From Lotus japonicus (taxonomy: Eukaryota > Streptophyta > Magnoliopsida > Fabales > Fabaceae), in assembly GCF_012489685.1 (NCBI RefSeq), contig NC_080042.1:3722501-3786500 (forward strand): 64,000 bases of DNA, given 5' to 3'. Both the position numbers and the translations under genes were made by a program. The notes under the pieces were generated by a model, which had not been told where the DNA came from, searched no databases, and saw only the letters and a list, made by a program, of their open reading frames with translations. The first letter of the stretch is position 1, and each line of letters starts with the position of its first letter. Positions 1 to 10,812 of the stretch are shown here, in pieces.

Positions 1-663
1 AAAGTCCCAGCTGACTCGATCATAAGCTTTCTCCAAGTCAATTTTCAGAGCCACCAAACCCTCTTTCCGTTTATAAGTGTGAATAGTGTGCATGACTTCT
101 TGAGCAAGAATAATGTTGTCCTTTGTTCCCCTTCCAGGGATTAAGCTACCCTGAAGAGGTCCAACCAGCACATCTAACTGAGGCCGAAAACGGTGGACCA
201 AGACTTTAGTAATCACATTGTAGGCCACATTGCACAAACTGATCGAGCGAAGATGTTTGAAGCGGAGGGGGTTCTCAACCTTTGGTTTGAGCACAATTAA
301 CGTCTCAAGGAGAGAATCATCCCCTTTCCCTTGGGCAAATGCATCGGCAACCATAGAGTGAAGGTCTTGGCCAACAACGCTCCAGAAATGCTTATAAAAA
401 TATGCTTGAAAACCGTCCACTCTTGGTGCCTTGAAAGATTGCATAGCCATCACAGCGCCACGGACCTCCTCTAGAGATACAATTTGTGTGAGGTCAACCC
501 GATCCCCCTCAGATAAAGATGGTGGCCTGATCTCCATCACATGGTTCCTAGTCACCTGTGAATCAAAAGAAAACAGATTAGTGAAAAAAGCTTGGGCTCC
601 TGCTTGTACCATACCCAGCTCCTGTTTGTTGGTGATGAGTGCCTTGATTAATTTATCTATTTG
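1..663 (-). mobile_element. LINE (L1-type) ORF2 reverse transcriptase fragment
   Basis: Read on the minus strand from about 663 to 1, one frame stays open for about 220 codons and encodes the N-terminal half of a plant L1-type reverse transcriptase. Visible blocks in order are FKAPRVDGFQAYFYKHFW, LRSISLCNVAYNVITKVL, GPLQGSLIPGRGTKDNI and ALKIDLEKAYDRVSW. The catalytic YADD box would lie left of the window, so the element continues off the edge. The right end at about 663 meets an A-run and unrelated AT-rich DNA, which suggests 5' truncation. No stop or frameshift is seen in this part, so the copy may be fairly young. Confidence 0.88.
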
Positions 664-678
664 GCTTAACAAAAAAAA

Positions 679-767
679 AACCAATCAGATTTTAAAGATT
701 TGTCATGTTACTTAATTTAATTGAATAAAAAATCTATTATTCACACGTTCAAGAAATCTGATTGGTT
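679..767. repeat. 14-bp perfect inverted repeat, hairpin or MITE remnant
   Basis: AACCAATCAGATTT at 679-692 is matched by its exact reverse complement at 754-767, with 61 bp of AT-rich DNA between. The size suits a miniature inverted-repeat element or a simple hairpin. No clear target-site duplication is visible. Confidence 0.5.
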
Positions 768-1575
768 GACGATGTGCATCAAATTTTTTCTCTTAAATAT
801 CATTATTTCACCTAGATCTAAGTGATTTATATTAATAAGCATCATTTTTTTATAAGCCAAATGAAGTTAGAATTCTAATAGTGTTGCTTTCAAACCCCTT
901 TTTAGGTGGAATTAGGTGAAAAGATAAAAGATATAAAAAGAAAAAAGTAAGAAAAATTAAATATGAGATGTAATAGATGATAAGAGAAGAGAGAAATAAA
1001 AATAAAAATGAATGAAAGTGAGTTGTTTAAAATATAATGTGGGAATATATCATTATTGATGAAATTAATGGAAGCACATAGCCTGTTCCAACCCAATACA
1101 AAGTGTCATACAAAAGCACAGTTTGCAAATGTGGAAGACAAAACAACCCCAACACTTTACCATAGAGGTATATTCACACTAGCAGTAGCAAGAATCACAA
1201 AACAAAATCTTCTCTTTCCGAAACAGCCCCAACACTGTATCATTGTTCGGAGATTCATCAATATCTTCTCTTTCCACATATGTCTTATTTCTCAGACATA
1301 TTAATGAAACCAAAAATGTTTTATTCTTATTTCACATTTGGTGGAGAAGAGGTCCAAGGATCAATGTGATAAATGATGAATTATTTAACTTAAATTTTCT
1401 CATTAATTATGTAGACAATCCTTCAACCTATTTTCTAAAAAAAATAACTCAAATTTTGACCAAGTCATATAGACGACTTCATATAATAATATATAGGTAC
1501 AAGTAATCTCCCTCGTTCTGCCATAACCCAAAGAAATACTAAACCAGAAACCAACACAATAGTTCAGAGTCAACA
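768..1575 (+). promoter_or_regulatory. Upstream region of the CYP74 gene
   Basis: AT-rich non-coding DNA lies before the CYP74 start codon. A TATA-like AATATATAG at about 1488-1496 is some 80 bp upstream of the ATG, a usual distance for a plant promoter plus short leader. Short ORFs here show no recognisable protein. I see no other element I could name with confidence. Confidence 0.4.
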
Positions 1576-4038
1576 ATGGCTTCTTCTTCAGACACCAAGC
1601 AGAAGCAGCTCCCACTGAAACCAATCCCAGGCAGCTACGGCCTCCCCTTCTTCGGTCCGATCGGCGACCGCCACGACTACTTCTACCACCAAGGCCGTGA
1701 CGCCTTCTTCGCCACCAGAATAAAAAAAAACAACTCCACTGTCTTCAGAACCAACATGCCTCCCGGCCCCTTCATATCCTCCGACCCTCGAGTTGTTGCG
1801 CTCCTCGACGGCGCCTCGTTCCCCATCCTGTTCGACAACGACAAGGTCGAGAAGCGCAACGTCCTCGACGGCACTTTCATGCCCACCACCTCCTTCACCG
1901 GCGGCCACCGTGTCTGCGCCTACCTAGACACCGCAGAACCTCAACACGCCGCGCTGAAACGCTTCTTCCTCGGCTTTCTCCTCTCCCGGAAGGACACCTT
2001 CGTCCCGCTCTTCCGTACCACGCTCTCGGAGACCTTCATTGAGATCGAGGACCAGCTGTCACGGAAAACCGGCACGGCCGGTTTTAATGACGTCTTTGCT
2101 ACCGCATCGTTCAACTTCATGTTCCGCCTCCTGTGTGACAACAAGGATCCCTCGGAGACGAAGCTCGGCTCCGAGGGGCCCAAACTGTTTGACACATGGC
2201 TGCTCTTTCAGCTAGCGCCGCTCGCGACGCTAGGCCCTCCGAAGATCTTCAACTACCTCGAAGATATCTTGCTCCGCACGATTCCCTTCCCGTCGTGGTT
2301 TACAAGGTTTGTAAGATCAAGTTTTGATCTAGTAGTACAACTCTATGTTTTGATGATTACAAGTTATGGTTACCACACGTGTGAAGTTAGCACAATATGC
2401 AGTTACTAAAACTTTTTGGTTGAACATCGTAGAAATTAGTAGATCAGTTTTGAAGATCTAGCAAGTAGAATTTTTTTTGTTAACTTAATCATCAGTTCTT
2501 CTCACAAAGTAAAAACAAGTTAAATTTGAGACTAGAATGTTAGTGAAAATTAGTTAGCAGATCATTAAGAGTTAATTTGCTAAGGACCATGTTCTCTTCT
2601 TAGCGTATAAATCTGTTGTTTTTGATTGCTCATTTCCTGACTTTGACTTCGCGAGTTTTCTTTTTGGTACAGTTCTTTTACTAGGTTTTTAAGGTTTGTT
2701 TTTACTAGGCATGTGGTGGGTATAGCATTGATGACATTTAATTTTATTTTCTATCTAGTCAAGATCTTGGACCCCTCTTCTCTTTTTGTTAGGTTGCCTC
2801 CCTCTCAGAGTTTCAATGGTAGTAAGTTTGTTAATTAATAAGATGGTAAAATCAGTCACAGTCATTTTGTTAGGAAAATTTATTACTAACAGTTAGTAAG
2901 TAGGTAAATTACTGTTTTCTAATTCCCATGTTTAATGGAAAACCATTTTGATTTTCCTGTCTCAGTTTCAGTTAAAGTTGGTTTGTTAAGAAGATTGATA
3001 AATCAGTTATAGTCAGTTTGTTAGGAAGATTGAGCACTTACTTAACTGGTAGATCACTTATATAATGTTTGCAAATCCTTTCATGTTTAATGAAAAAGTC
3101 CATTTCAATTACAGTTAGTTTGTGAAGAAGTTGAATCAGTTACTGTCAATTTGTTAGTAGATAGGTTACTATATTTCTTAATCTTCCTTTCCTTGATGTA
3201 AAACCACACATCAAATTTTCTCACATAATTACATATACAGTTAATTTGTTGTGAAGAATTGTAAATCAGTTAGTTAATTACCGTTTTGTTAACAATGTTA
3301 CTTGTTCTAATATAATGCAGCTCCGGCTACAAAAAACTCTATGAGGCGTTCTCTACCTCAGCGGTGAAGGTGCTGGACGAGGCAGAGCAGGCTGGGTTAA
3401 AAAGAAGCGAGGCGTGCCACAATCTTGTTTTCATGGCAGGCTTCAACGCCTATGGCGGGTTGAAGAACCAGTTTCCAGTTGTGATAAAGTGGGTGGGTTT
3501 AGGAGGCAAGAAGCTTCACGAGGAACTTGCGAGCGAGATCAGGAGCGTGGTGAAGGAAGAGGGAGGCGTAACAATTCAATCCTTGGAGAAAATGAGTTTG
3601 CTGAAATCAGTGGTTTATGAGGTCCTGAGGATTGAGCCCACGGTACCGTATCAGTACGCGAAGGCGAGAGAGGACTTAGTTATTCATAGCCATGATGCTT
3701 CATTTGAGGTCAAGAAGGGTGAGATGTTATTTGGGTTCCAACCGTTCGCGACGAAGGATCCCAGGATCTTTGATGATCCTGAGGAGTTTCTGCCGCGGCG
3801 GTTTGAGGGTGAAGGTGAGAAGTTGCTGAAGCATGTGCTGTGGGGCAACGGGAAAGAGACGGAGGAGCCGTCTCCGGGGAATAAGCAGTGTGCGGGAAGG
3901 AATCTAGTGGTGCTCATGTGCAGGTTGTTCTTGGTGGAGTTCTTCTTGCGTTATGATACGTTTGAATTTGAGTTTAAAAGCAGTGCTTTTGGTCCTGCTG
4001 TTACCATTAAGTCTCTCACCAAAGCCTCCACCTTGTGA
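1576..4038 (+). CDS. CYP74-family P450 (allene oxide synthase / hydroperoxide lyase type), two exons
   Basis: CYP74 enzymes rearrange fatty-acid hydroperoxides without O2 or reductase, feeding jasmonate or oxylipin pathways. Exon 1 is 1576-2306 and exon 2 is 3321-4038. The donor AAG/GTTTGT and acceptor TGCAG are phase-compatible, the split codon becomes Ser244, and the protein is 482 aa. Marks: PIPGSYGLPFFGPIGDR near the N-terminus, STVFRTNMPPGPF at about 50-65, the I-helix-like GFNAYGGLK around Asn286, KSVVYEVLRIEP, and the haem loop GNKQCAGRN with Cys434. No plastid transit peptide is seen, since the P450 core starts by residue 13. GFNAYGGLK together with the missing transit peptide resembles extraplastidial CYP74C/D enzymes, while HVLWGNGKETEEPS looks AOS-like. 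Product specificity cannot be assigned from sequence alone. No stop or frameshift is seen. Confidence 0.87.
2307..3320 (+). other. CYP74 intron with degenerate internal repeats
   Basis: This is the 1,014-bp intron inferred from the two halves of the P450 and the matching phase of its splice sites. AT-rich units of the type ATCAGTTA...GTTTGTTAGGAAGATTG recur with drift between about 2,820 and 3,300. Reading through from exon 1 reaches a stop at 2407-2409, so intron retention would give a 277-aa protein lacking the I-helix and haem loop. Many CYP74A genes are intronless, which makes this intron notable. Confidence 0.75.
2310..2366 (+). mobile_element. 57-bp match to the start of the Sirevirus LTR
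   Basis: Bases 2310-2366 are identical to the first 57 bp of both LTRs of the Sirevirus at 10813 and 21124, starting TGTAAGATCAAG. Similarity stops abruptly after ACAAGTTA. The match begins three bases inside the intron, just after the donor GT. I found no 5-bp duplication or matching LTR 3' end in the intron, so it is a fragment or the head of a diverged relative. Confidence 0.85.
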
Positions 4039-4340
4039 TTTTAGATCTTACATTATTCTCATGCTTTCTTCCTCATATTCAGAACTACTAAGTGTTTGAT
4101 TCGGTTCACTTGCAATTTCATAATGAATTTGTTTAGAGTATGATTCATTCGTACTCTTATTTCACAAATTGATAATCAACCAAACTTTATTGATTAGTTT
4201 AGTGAAAGAGATAATTTGTTATGTGAAAATGAAGATAGAAATATTGAGCGGAAATGAAATGCATATAAAAGGGAAGAAAAGTGAGTGTGAATAATATTGT
4301 ATCAACACTACTTTGTGATATGAGAATGTTAGCGACACAA

Positions 4341-4577
4341 TATTTTTTTCTTTGATAACAACAAAGAAAAAGGAAAAAAGACAGAAAGAACTATGGTCTT
4401 AAGAAAGCTACACCAGCGCGTCTGCCTACAAAAGGGGCATAGTCTCAGCTAAAGGAGAGCTTCAAACACTGTAAGCACTCGCATTGGTTGAGCCAAGCTT
4501 GGCCAAATGATCTGTGATGGCATTTCCTTCGCGAAGCAAGTGACGATAATGGACAACCCAAGGCCGACAAAGTAACA
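4341..4577 (-). mobile_element. LINE 3' fragment (RNase H tail)
   Basis: The minus strand encodes HLLREGNAITDHLAKLG followed by a stop. This is the C-terminal end of the RNase H domain of plant L1-type LINEs. A T-run on the plus strand at 4342-4349 fits the poly-A tail. It is a short, 5'-truncated scrap. Bases 4578-4860 to its right are AT-rich and I see nothing in them. Confidence 0.75.
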
Positions 4578-4859
4578 CACTATTTTAATAACACAAACCT
4601 CTAACAACTCATTGTGATTGAATTATTTTTTGAAAAGTTAGTACATAAATTTTTTTAAGTGTTGGCAAGCTAGATCGGGTGTTATCGTTGATCTAAAATA
4701 AATTGTTTTATTCAAAGTTTTTCAGCCTTTAGATATGCATATTAATTAAATAATTTTAACAGTTCAGATTATATAACATTTAAGAATAATTTCTCTAAAG
4801 ATTAAGATTACAAATATAATATATTTCTTATTATCCCACTAATTCCACTGTTAGAACCT

Positions 4860-6202
4860 TCGACCCCACCCTTGATGAACGGGATTTTGATGAAAAGGTT
4901 TCCTCCACTAACTATTACAAATATAATCATAGGAAGTGATTTCATTTGATCCACAACTTGTTGTCAACCATTAGACTCATACAAGATAGATTTAACATTC
5001 AAGATGCTGATAAGAACTATTCACTTATTAATTCCTTAGCTAGGTAAACCTACCCGTTGAAATTATAGCCTTAATTCCTTAAGTCCTAGTAATCACAAAA
5101 GGAGCATTATAATCTAAACCTTCTCGATGAGACATACCCAAGGCTTTGCTCCTATCCCAAGAAGTTCATATTCAGGTGGATGAAATAATCTAACAATGTC
5201 ACTCATAAGATCCCTTTAGCTCATAACTAGATTATCTTATCTTAGCGCCGGTGAGTATCCTGACTATCACTCGGTTCAGACCTCATTCCTAAATCATGAT
5301 ATTTACCTAAGGGTTATAATGTCTCACATTGTCACCTAGAAAACCTCAACCCTTCCCAAATACAAAGATTTCCTCGGATGACTAATGCAAAGGGTGGTTC
5401 CTCTCATTTCCTAAACTCACACCAACTTTCCAATTGTCATATAAGTCATGGAGATCATCAAAGAGGCAATTGATACATGAAGAACAAAGAGAATTAACAA
5501 ACCTAAGATATAGGTGTCTCTCCCCTTTCTGTGAACTAAGCATATAACAATCCATATCAATCTTCCAATATGTTTATGAATCATTGAAGCTCTTATAACA
5601 CCAATTGACCAAAAGAAGCATTAAGCATGGAAAGGAACTCCAAACAAAGAAAAACCACTATTATAATTGTATATAAGTATATTGAACAAGATTGAATCAA
5701 ATTACATCACAGAAACAGGACAACCTAGATAGAAGGGAAGAGAGGAACGATGATGCCCAAGGTAGATTGGAGACATGGCCTTCCGGAGGAGCTGTCGCCT
5801 TCCTCCATGGTTCTCAAGCACCCACCTCTAAGGACTCAACCTTCATTTCCACCAAGCGGACCTTTCAGCTCTAAAGAACCTACTGATTAGGTGTAGAAAT
5901 GGTTCTAAGTTCCTCCTAAGATATCCTATAAGAAATGACAAAATCCCTGTTTATAGAGTTTTCAGCGACCTTTGACGCATATGCGTCCACGCACATGCGT
6001 AGACAAAATTTAAATTTTCAGCCATCAGGTCTATGCTGCCACGCATGTGCATGCGTGACCTAGTGGCGCACATGCGTGGCCATCAAGTTTAGAGGTCAGT
6101 GCTGCCACACATGTGCGTGGCCTATGTGGCACACATTCGTGGCCTTCAGGTCTGATGGTTGCTTTTTGACAGTGTTGTCACGCATGTGTGTGGCTTCCAT
6201 GG
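4860..6202. repeat. Old repeat rich in GCATGTGCGTGG motifs, host of the 49-kb insertion
   Basis: The segment has no credible ORF. Between about 5,960 and 6,202 it carries repeated, drifting copies of CACGCATGTGCGTGG and CGCACATGCGTGG. The pattern resumes at 55682 on the other side of the nested block (TGCACATGCGTGGCTC), so 4,860-6,202 and 55,682 to about 55,990 were once contiguous. It may be an old Ty3-type LTR in reverse orientation, but I see no intact LTR ends. Confidence 0.5.
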
Positions 6203-7473
6203 TGTAAGACCCATGTAGATTAAGCGTTTAATTAACTAGTTATCTATCGGTTTAAGGGTGATAAGCGCTTTCAAACTTAAGTTGAAGTGTTTATTATGCC
6301 TTGTATGTTAATATAATTCTGTTAATATTATTATTTTCTTACTTAAAAGAAAAGAAAGAAAGTTACAAGTTAAAGAAAAAAAAAATTACGTGATTGGATA
6401 ACTTTGTAGGATTAAGTTATATACATATATAAAATATATATATATATATATATAACTTAATATTTTATTAATACTTTTTTCCTTTATCACTTAAACTTGT
6501 TCAAAGTGATCTTAACTTATTCCATAGTTGTCATAATTTTTAGAGACACAATATATTCCTCTATAATTTTCTCTTAACTCTATGAATTAAATCCTACACT
6601 ACCAAAATTGATATATACCTTATTTTCTTTATATCAATCTCTATTTGTTTCTCACTCATTATACATATTCTAAAACAAGTAAAATAAGGTTCCTTCCTAT
6701 CCTAAGTGAAAGTCGGTTATGACTTCTTCATGGTGAAGGAATTTTAGCATAGCCATTGAATCAACATCACAAAAAATTTGGAATAAGATAAGGATTGGAA
6801 GTCAACAAAGGAGGAAAGTGAACATGGAGGTGGTGAAAACAAGGTAAGGATGCCATGCAATTTTCAGAGCAGAGGAGGTGGTGTGATGACCCGGATTTAT
6901 ATGATGTTTTTAGGGTTTTTCCTTGCTAGTTTTGAGTTTTTTTGTTGAGTCTCATGTAGTGTTTCATGCATTCTCATGCATCTTGTAACACCCCGATTTC
7001 GGTGGCGTCACTTTAGTAACCAAAAGTAAACTTAATGCGGAAAAACGTAAATATTTTTTTTTTGATAATAACTAAGACAAGACTGAATTAAATAAAACCC
7101 AAAAGCGAAAAGCAATAAAACTAATATACAATATATATAAACAGCCCCCGCTGTAAGTAGCAACCTCGTCACGAGTAACCTCCAGTGACGGAAAGAAAAA
7201 TGCGACGCCCGTAGGCAATATATACAGACCAAATGAAAAGGGTGAAGTGCCCGCAACACCATCCCTCAAAACTGAGAATCAGCTGACCCAATGGCCTGAA
7301 AATAAGACCTCCTAAGTCCAACCAACTCTCTGTGATCCCCGTAAGGAAACCACACAAAAAGCTATAGGCGGATCTACCCTGTCCCCTAAGTAACAAATGA
7401 AGCAAGACTGTCAGAGCTAAAACTCTACTCCTACACTAATCCTAACTCGAGGAGCTCATGCCAACACTCAAAA

Positions 7474-7953
7474 CTATGTGTTAGCATGATCGTCGTCTGA
7501 ATCAGAATCCAGAACGACCAAGTCTACTAACCCTATCCGTCCTCCCCTCGCAACCGCAGTGCGCTCCGATGCTGGACTCACGGGCTTAGGGCCCGAACCC
7601 TGATCATCAATGATCGCAACAGAGGGTGCACTAGACCCTGCCGAAGGCACTCCCACTGGAATCTCCTCTGAGGGATCCTCCTCCTCTGAAGATGACGGTG
7701 GCGGCGGTGCTCCTCCGAATCCTGGTCCGCAGTGAACGCCCGGTGGCAAGTTGAAGCTGATAGAGCATCGCCTCAACACTCCTGACCTCAAGAGTCCTCC
7801 ACTGTCCACGTGGTCCTCCATGATGCGCCCCGAATACGTCGCTCGATGGCTCGCGGGGTCAACCACCCACGACCCGGGGTCGTCCTGATCGATCATCTCA
7901 TACCTAATCCCCCCCGAAGGGTGGACCATGGTGAACCAATCCGCAATATTCAT
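7474..7953 (-). CDS. LTR-encoded ORF of element B (3' LTR copy), function unknown
   Basis: The ORF gives 159 aa from the ATG at 7953; the frame stays open upstream to about 7986 without another ATG. I do not recognise a known domain. Visible parts: an N-terminal block ADWFTMVHPSGGIRYEMIDQ, then SISFNLPPGVHCGPG, a run PPPPSSSEEEDPSEE, and an acidic end LVVLDSDSDDDHA. The ATG directly follows TTTTGTCAG, which resembles a splice acceptor. The same ORF is present in the 5' LTR (26079-25600), in solo LTR G and, decayed, in LTR X. Silent changes predominate between the B and G copies, so it was probably translated and selected. It sits downstream of the LTR TATA box, so genomic RNA should contain it. 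Confidence 0.6.
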   Translation of the reverse strand: MNIADWFTMVHPSGGIRYEMIDQDDPGSWVVDPASHRATYSGRIMEDHVDSGGLLRSGVLRRCSISFNLPPGVHCGPGFGGAPPPPSSSEEEDPSEEIPVGVPSAGSSAPSVAIIDDQGSGPKPVSPASERTAVARGGRIGLVDLVVLDSDSDDDHANT

Positions 7954-8650
7954 CTGACAAAAGGCGTTGTCCGCCAAAACACACACAGAAGACGCGAACT
8001 ATGTAGATAATAAACCCAATAGGTACAAATAATAAATAGCCACTTAGGCTTATAACTAGAGATGTCATTCCTAGGGTTGCATGTTCCATATCGAATGTAA
8101 ATGACAACAATAACAAATAGCATGTTCCAAATAGGATTGACAAATAACAATCACACTCAACAACTAAATTAGTATGTATGTTGCATGATATGCAATGCAG
8201 GTTAACCCAGTCAACCAATATGCAATCCGGAACGGATGGACATCATCGGATCAGCCCTTCACCAGCCACGGTGGTGCCATTACGGCCCGTGATGCCTCTT
8301 ACTCCCACATCATCATGTAGTCAGATCAGCATAAAACCCGAAGGCCTGCCATTTCGGTCTGCTACTAAGAGTTACCTAGCAGCGCTCTTACGCGGAAATC
8401 CTGGTCTTATAACCAATTTTGGAATCCGCCGTGGTCCGGTATCTCGCCGTGTTTAAACCACTTAATGAGTGCATGCAATGCCGTGATTAGCCAAACAACG
8501 TCTCCGACCTCACTCGACACGTCGCCACGTGTTCTAGCTAAATTAATGTCTCTAAAAGCTTACCCTAAGGTAAAGTCGATTCTGCGACAAAATACAATAA
8601 TCATAAAACGAGTGCAACCACTCTCGATGACTCTTCGGGTCATCAATACT

Positions 8651-8794
8651 CTCACGAAGTCTCACGCTTCGGTGAAGTTTCATGCTCTCACAAGGTCTCA
8701 CGCCTCAGTGGAGTTCCATGCTTTCCACAAGGTCTCACGCCTCAGTTGAGTATCCCGCATTCACAAGGTCTCACGCCTCAGTGAAGCTTCTCGG
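8651..8794 (-). repeat. 36-bp minisatellite in B 3' LTR, about 4 units
   Basis: Four units of 34-37 bp share the core ACAAGGTCTCACGCCTCAGT on the plus strand. The 5' LTR has the same array at about 26,777-26,920. Related arrays in other Tekay-like LTRs of this window differ in unit sequence and copy number. Confidence 0.8.
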
Positions 8795-10386
8795 CTCATC
8801 CCTTGGATGGCTAACAAATTGCTCAACGAGCGAAGAAGTACCAACATACTCAGAACTTACCAAACTCCTCAACACTTGGATCCGACGACACTCCTCGCTT
8901 TTCCAAAACCATGATTTGACTTCCAATGCCTTCCTTCGAGGTTTTTATCATTACTTAAAGATTTTGAGGTTATTTAAGGTCTTATGAATTTTCTTTATAA
9001 AATAGATTCCATTTTGTCTTATCGTAAGTCTTATACATTTGCAGGATCTCCCAATCCCAAGTCGCTTCCAGAGGATGTCTCGATCCACTAAACAAGATTA
9101 AGGCCCGAACCTCGTTCGTCCTATCAAACTTTCTCAAAACTCTCAAAATAAAATCGGCATGACCTGCCCGCTATTCTCACCATTCAGAATCTCAGATTCC
9201 AGTACAGAGCATATTTAAATCAACACAATCAACAACATGTCATATATCAATAAATCGCATCATAAACACTTAGCACTTAGCATATAAAGCATGCACCACA
9301 CATCCTAGATTACCCACATAGCACATAGCATGTAAGACAATCTCAAAAACATTCAGTAGATGAATCATCTACATTGTCAGTCGAAGCCTCAGAAAACATT
9401 TTCCAATCACACACAATTCCAGTGCATAAACAGTAAACAATGTCGAAACATCGACCCTAAGCATTAACTAGAGATTCAGTGAGAAGCCCTCACCTGTAGG
9501 TTCTCCACAGTTATCTCCTAAAGCTCCTTCACAATCAAAGCCTTGCTCCGCTGGAAATTCCTCAAAATCACCTTTAGAGCAAAACCACAGAAATACTATC
9601 AGAATCTATCGAAAACTAAGCTATCGATACTTACTAAGGTTACTCGAAGTAATCTATACTCTAAGGTACGATAATCTAGCGCGAAAGGACAAGTTTTCGG
9701 AAAAGGAAATTTTCCTCCTCCCCCCTATAGGGCTCGGCCACTTTGGTTAATTATGGGGCTCGATTTTTCTTCGATCAAACTTGGTTCCTATGCTTTCATA
9801 AGCCGTAACTAAGGGTATTCTGAACTCGGAAAAATTATCGGATCAAAAACTGTCGCAGGGGTATTTTGGTCATGATTTTTAACTTAGGATTTTCAAAACT
9901 GAAATCCCAAAAATAAAATTTTACAGGGACGTCACCAACGACGTTTATGACAACTAATCCTACTAGCACTAAGCTAAGGCGATAGTTTTCAGCCTAAAGG
10001 TTGAAGCTTTACACCAAAAACTCCAAAAATGGGTATTTTAGGTTCAAATTGATTCCGGCGGAATTCCGGCGACATAACGGAAAATCTAACCCGGCAGAAG
10101 TGATCTTGGGCACATATAGAAGAGGTTTAGAATCAGAAATGAAAGATTCAGGATAGTTTTGCAAAAACCCATAAACTATCCACTCAGAAAACTCTACAGA
10201 AAAGCTATGGAAAAAGCGATCGGAGGTAAGGATTAGCGACTATACCTCGAAGCCTTGAAGTAGCAACTGATTGATCGACGATCAAGCAAACGATGAAGAA
10301 AATCTTCTCCTCCTTCTTCCTCTTTGTGGCCGCGGGTTTGGGTGGGGAAATGGGTAGTTTTTTTTGGTTTTTTCTTCCTTTCTTTG

Positions 10387-10396
10387 CTATATATAG
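10387..10396 (-). promoter_or_regulatory. TATA box of element B LTR (3' LTR copy)
   Basis: CTATATATAG on the minus strand is followed by an A-rich leader. The same box recurs in the B 5' LTR (28464-28455), solo LTR G (47908-47917) and LTR Y (38551-38560), with variants in X (34651-34660), D (33179-33187) and E (42805-42795). Its conserved place marks the probable U3/R border. Confidence 0.7.
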
Positions 10397-10812
10397 AAGG
10401 TGGAAATTCGCGGGAAAATGAAAGTTTCGCGAATCTGATTTTTCCGGCGTCATTCTCCATGAATTATTAGATATGTTTTGGCAAAAGAATTCCAAAACTA
10501 TAAAGAGGTCTCCTTGTATTTTTGGCAACTAATGCATAGTCGGTATAAAACTATTTTACCCGATAAGTTGCTTTTTGCATCGAATGTCGGAATAGAAAAC
10601 TTCCTTCGGAAGAAAGATTGAAATCATCAAGAGAAATGGGTGTACGCGTGTAGAATATTCATTTGAAGCTCTGAATAGATAAAGTCTTCATTGTCGAGAA
10701 ATTCTAGGGTTTTGAAATACCAGGGATTCGGTTTCGGCAAACTTCCGATGATTGGAATCGGACGTTCGTAGATCCTAGAGTTTCGCCACGAAACGATTGT
10801 GATATATGGAAG

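Larger units (their letters stand above)
6984..10812 (-). repeat. 3' LTR of element B, larger part
   Basis: This part runs from the LTR 3' end (6984) to the Sirevirus insertion point. In sense order it holds the TATA box CTATATATAG (10396-10387), a leader, a splice-like block around 9,570-9,490, the minisatellite at 8651-8794, the LTR ORF at 7953-7474 and the conserved 3' end. The rest of the LTR, its start, is at 22337-22625. Confidence 0.85.

Noticed and set aside
1588..1908. Minus-strand ORFs over the CYP74 first exon
   Set aside because: They are low-complexity shadows of the GC-rich P450 exon, with no family resemblance and no promoter.
8651..8794. Possible CRISPR-like array of short direct repeats
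   Set aside because: This is a eukaryotic LTR; the repeats are contiguous without unique spacers, so it is a minisatellite.
10205..10528. 107-aa minus-strand ORF in the element B LTR, also at 28273-28596
   Set aside because: It spans the TATA box and presumed transcription start and is not kept in LTRs G, X or Y, so it is probably a chance frame. Its presence twice only reflects the recent LTR pair.
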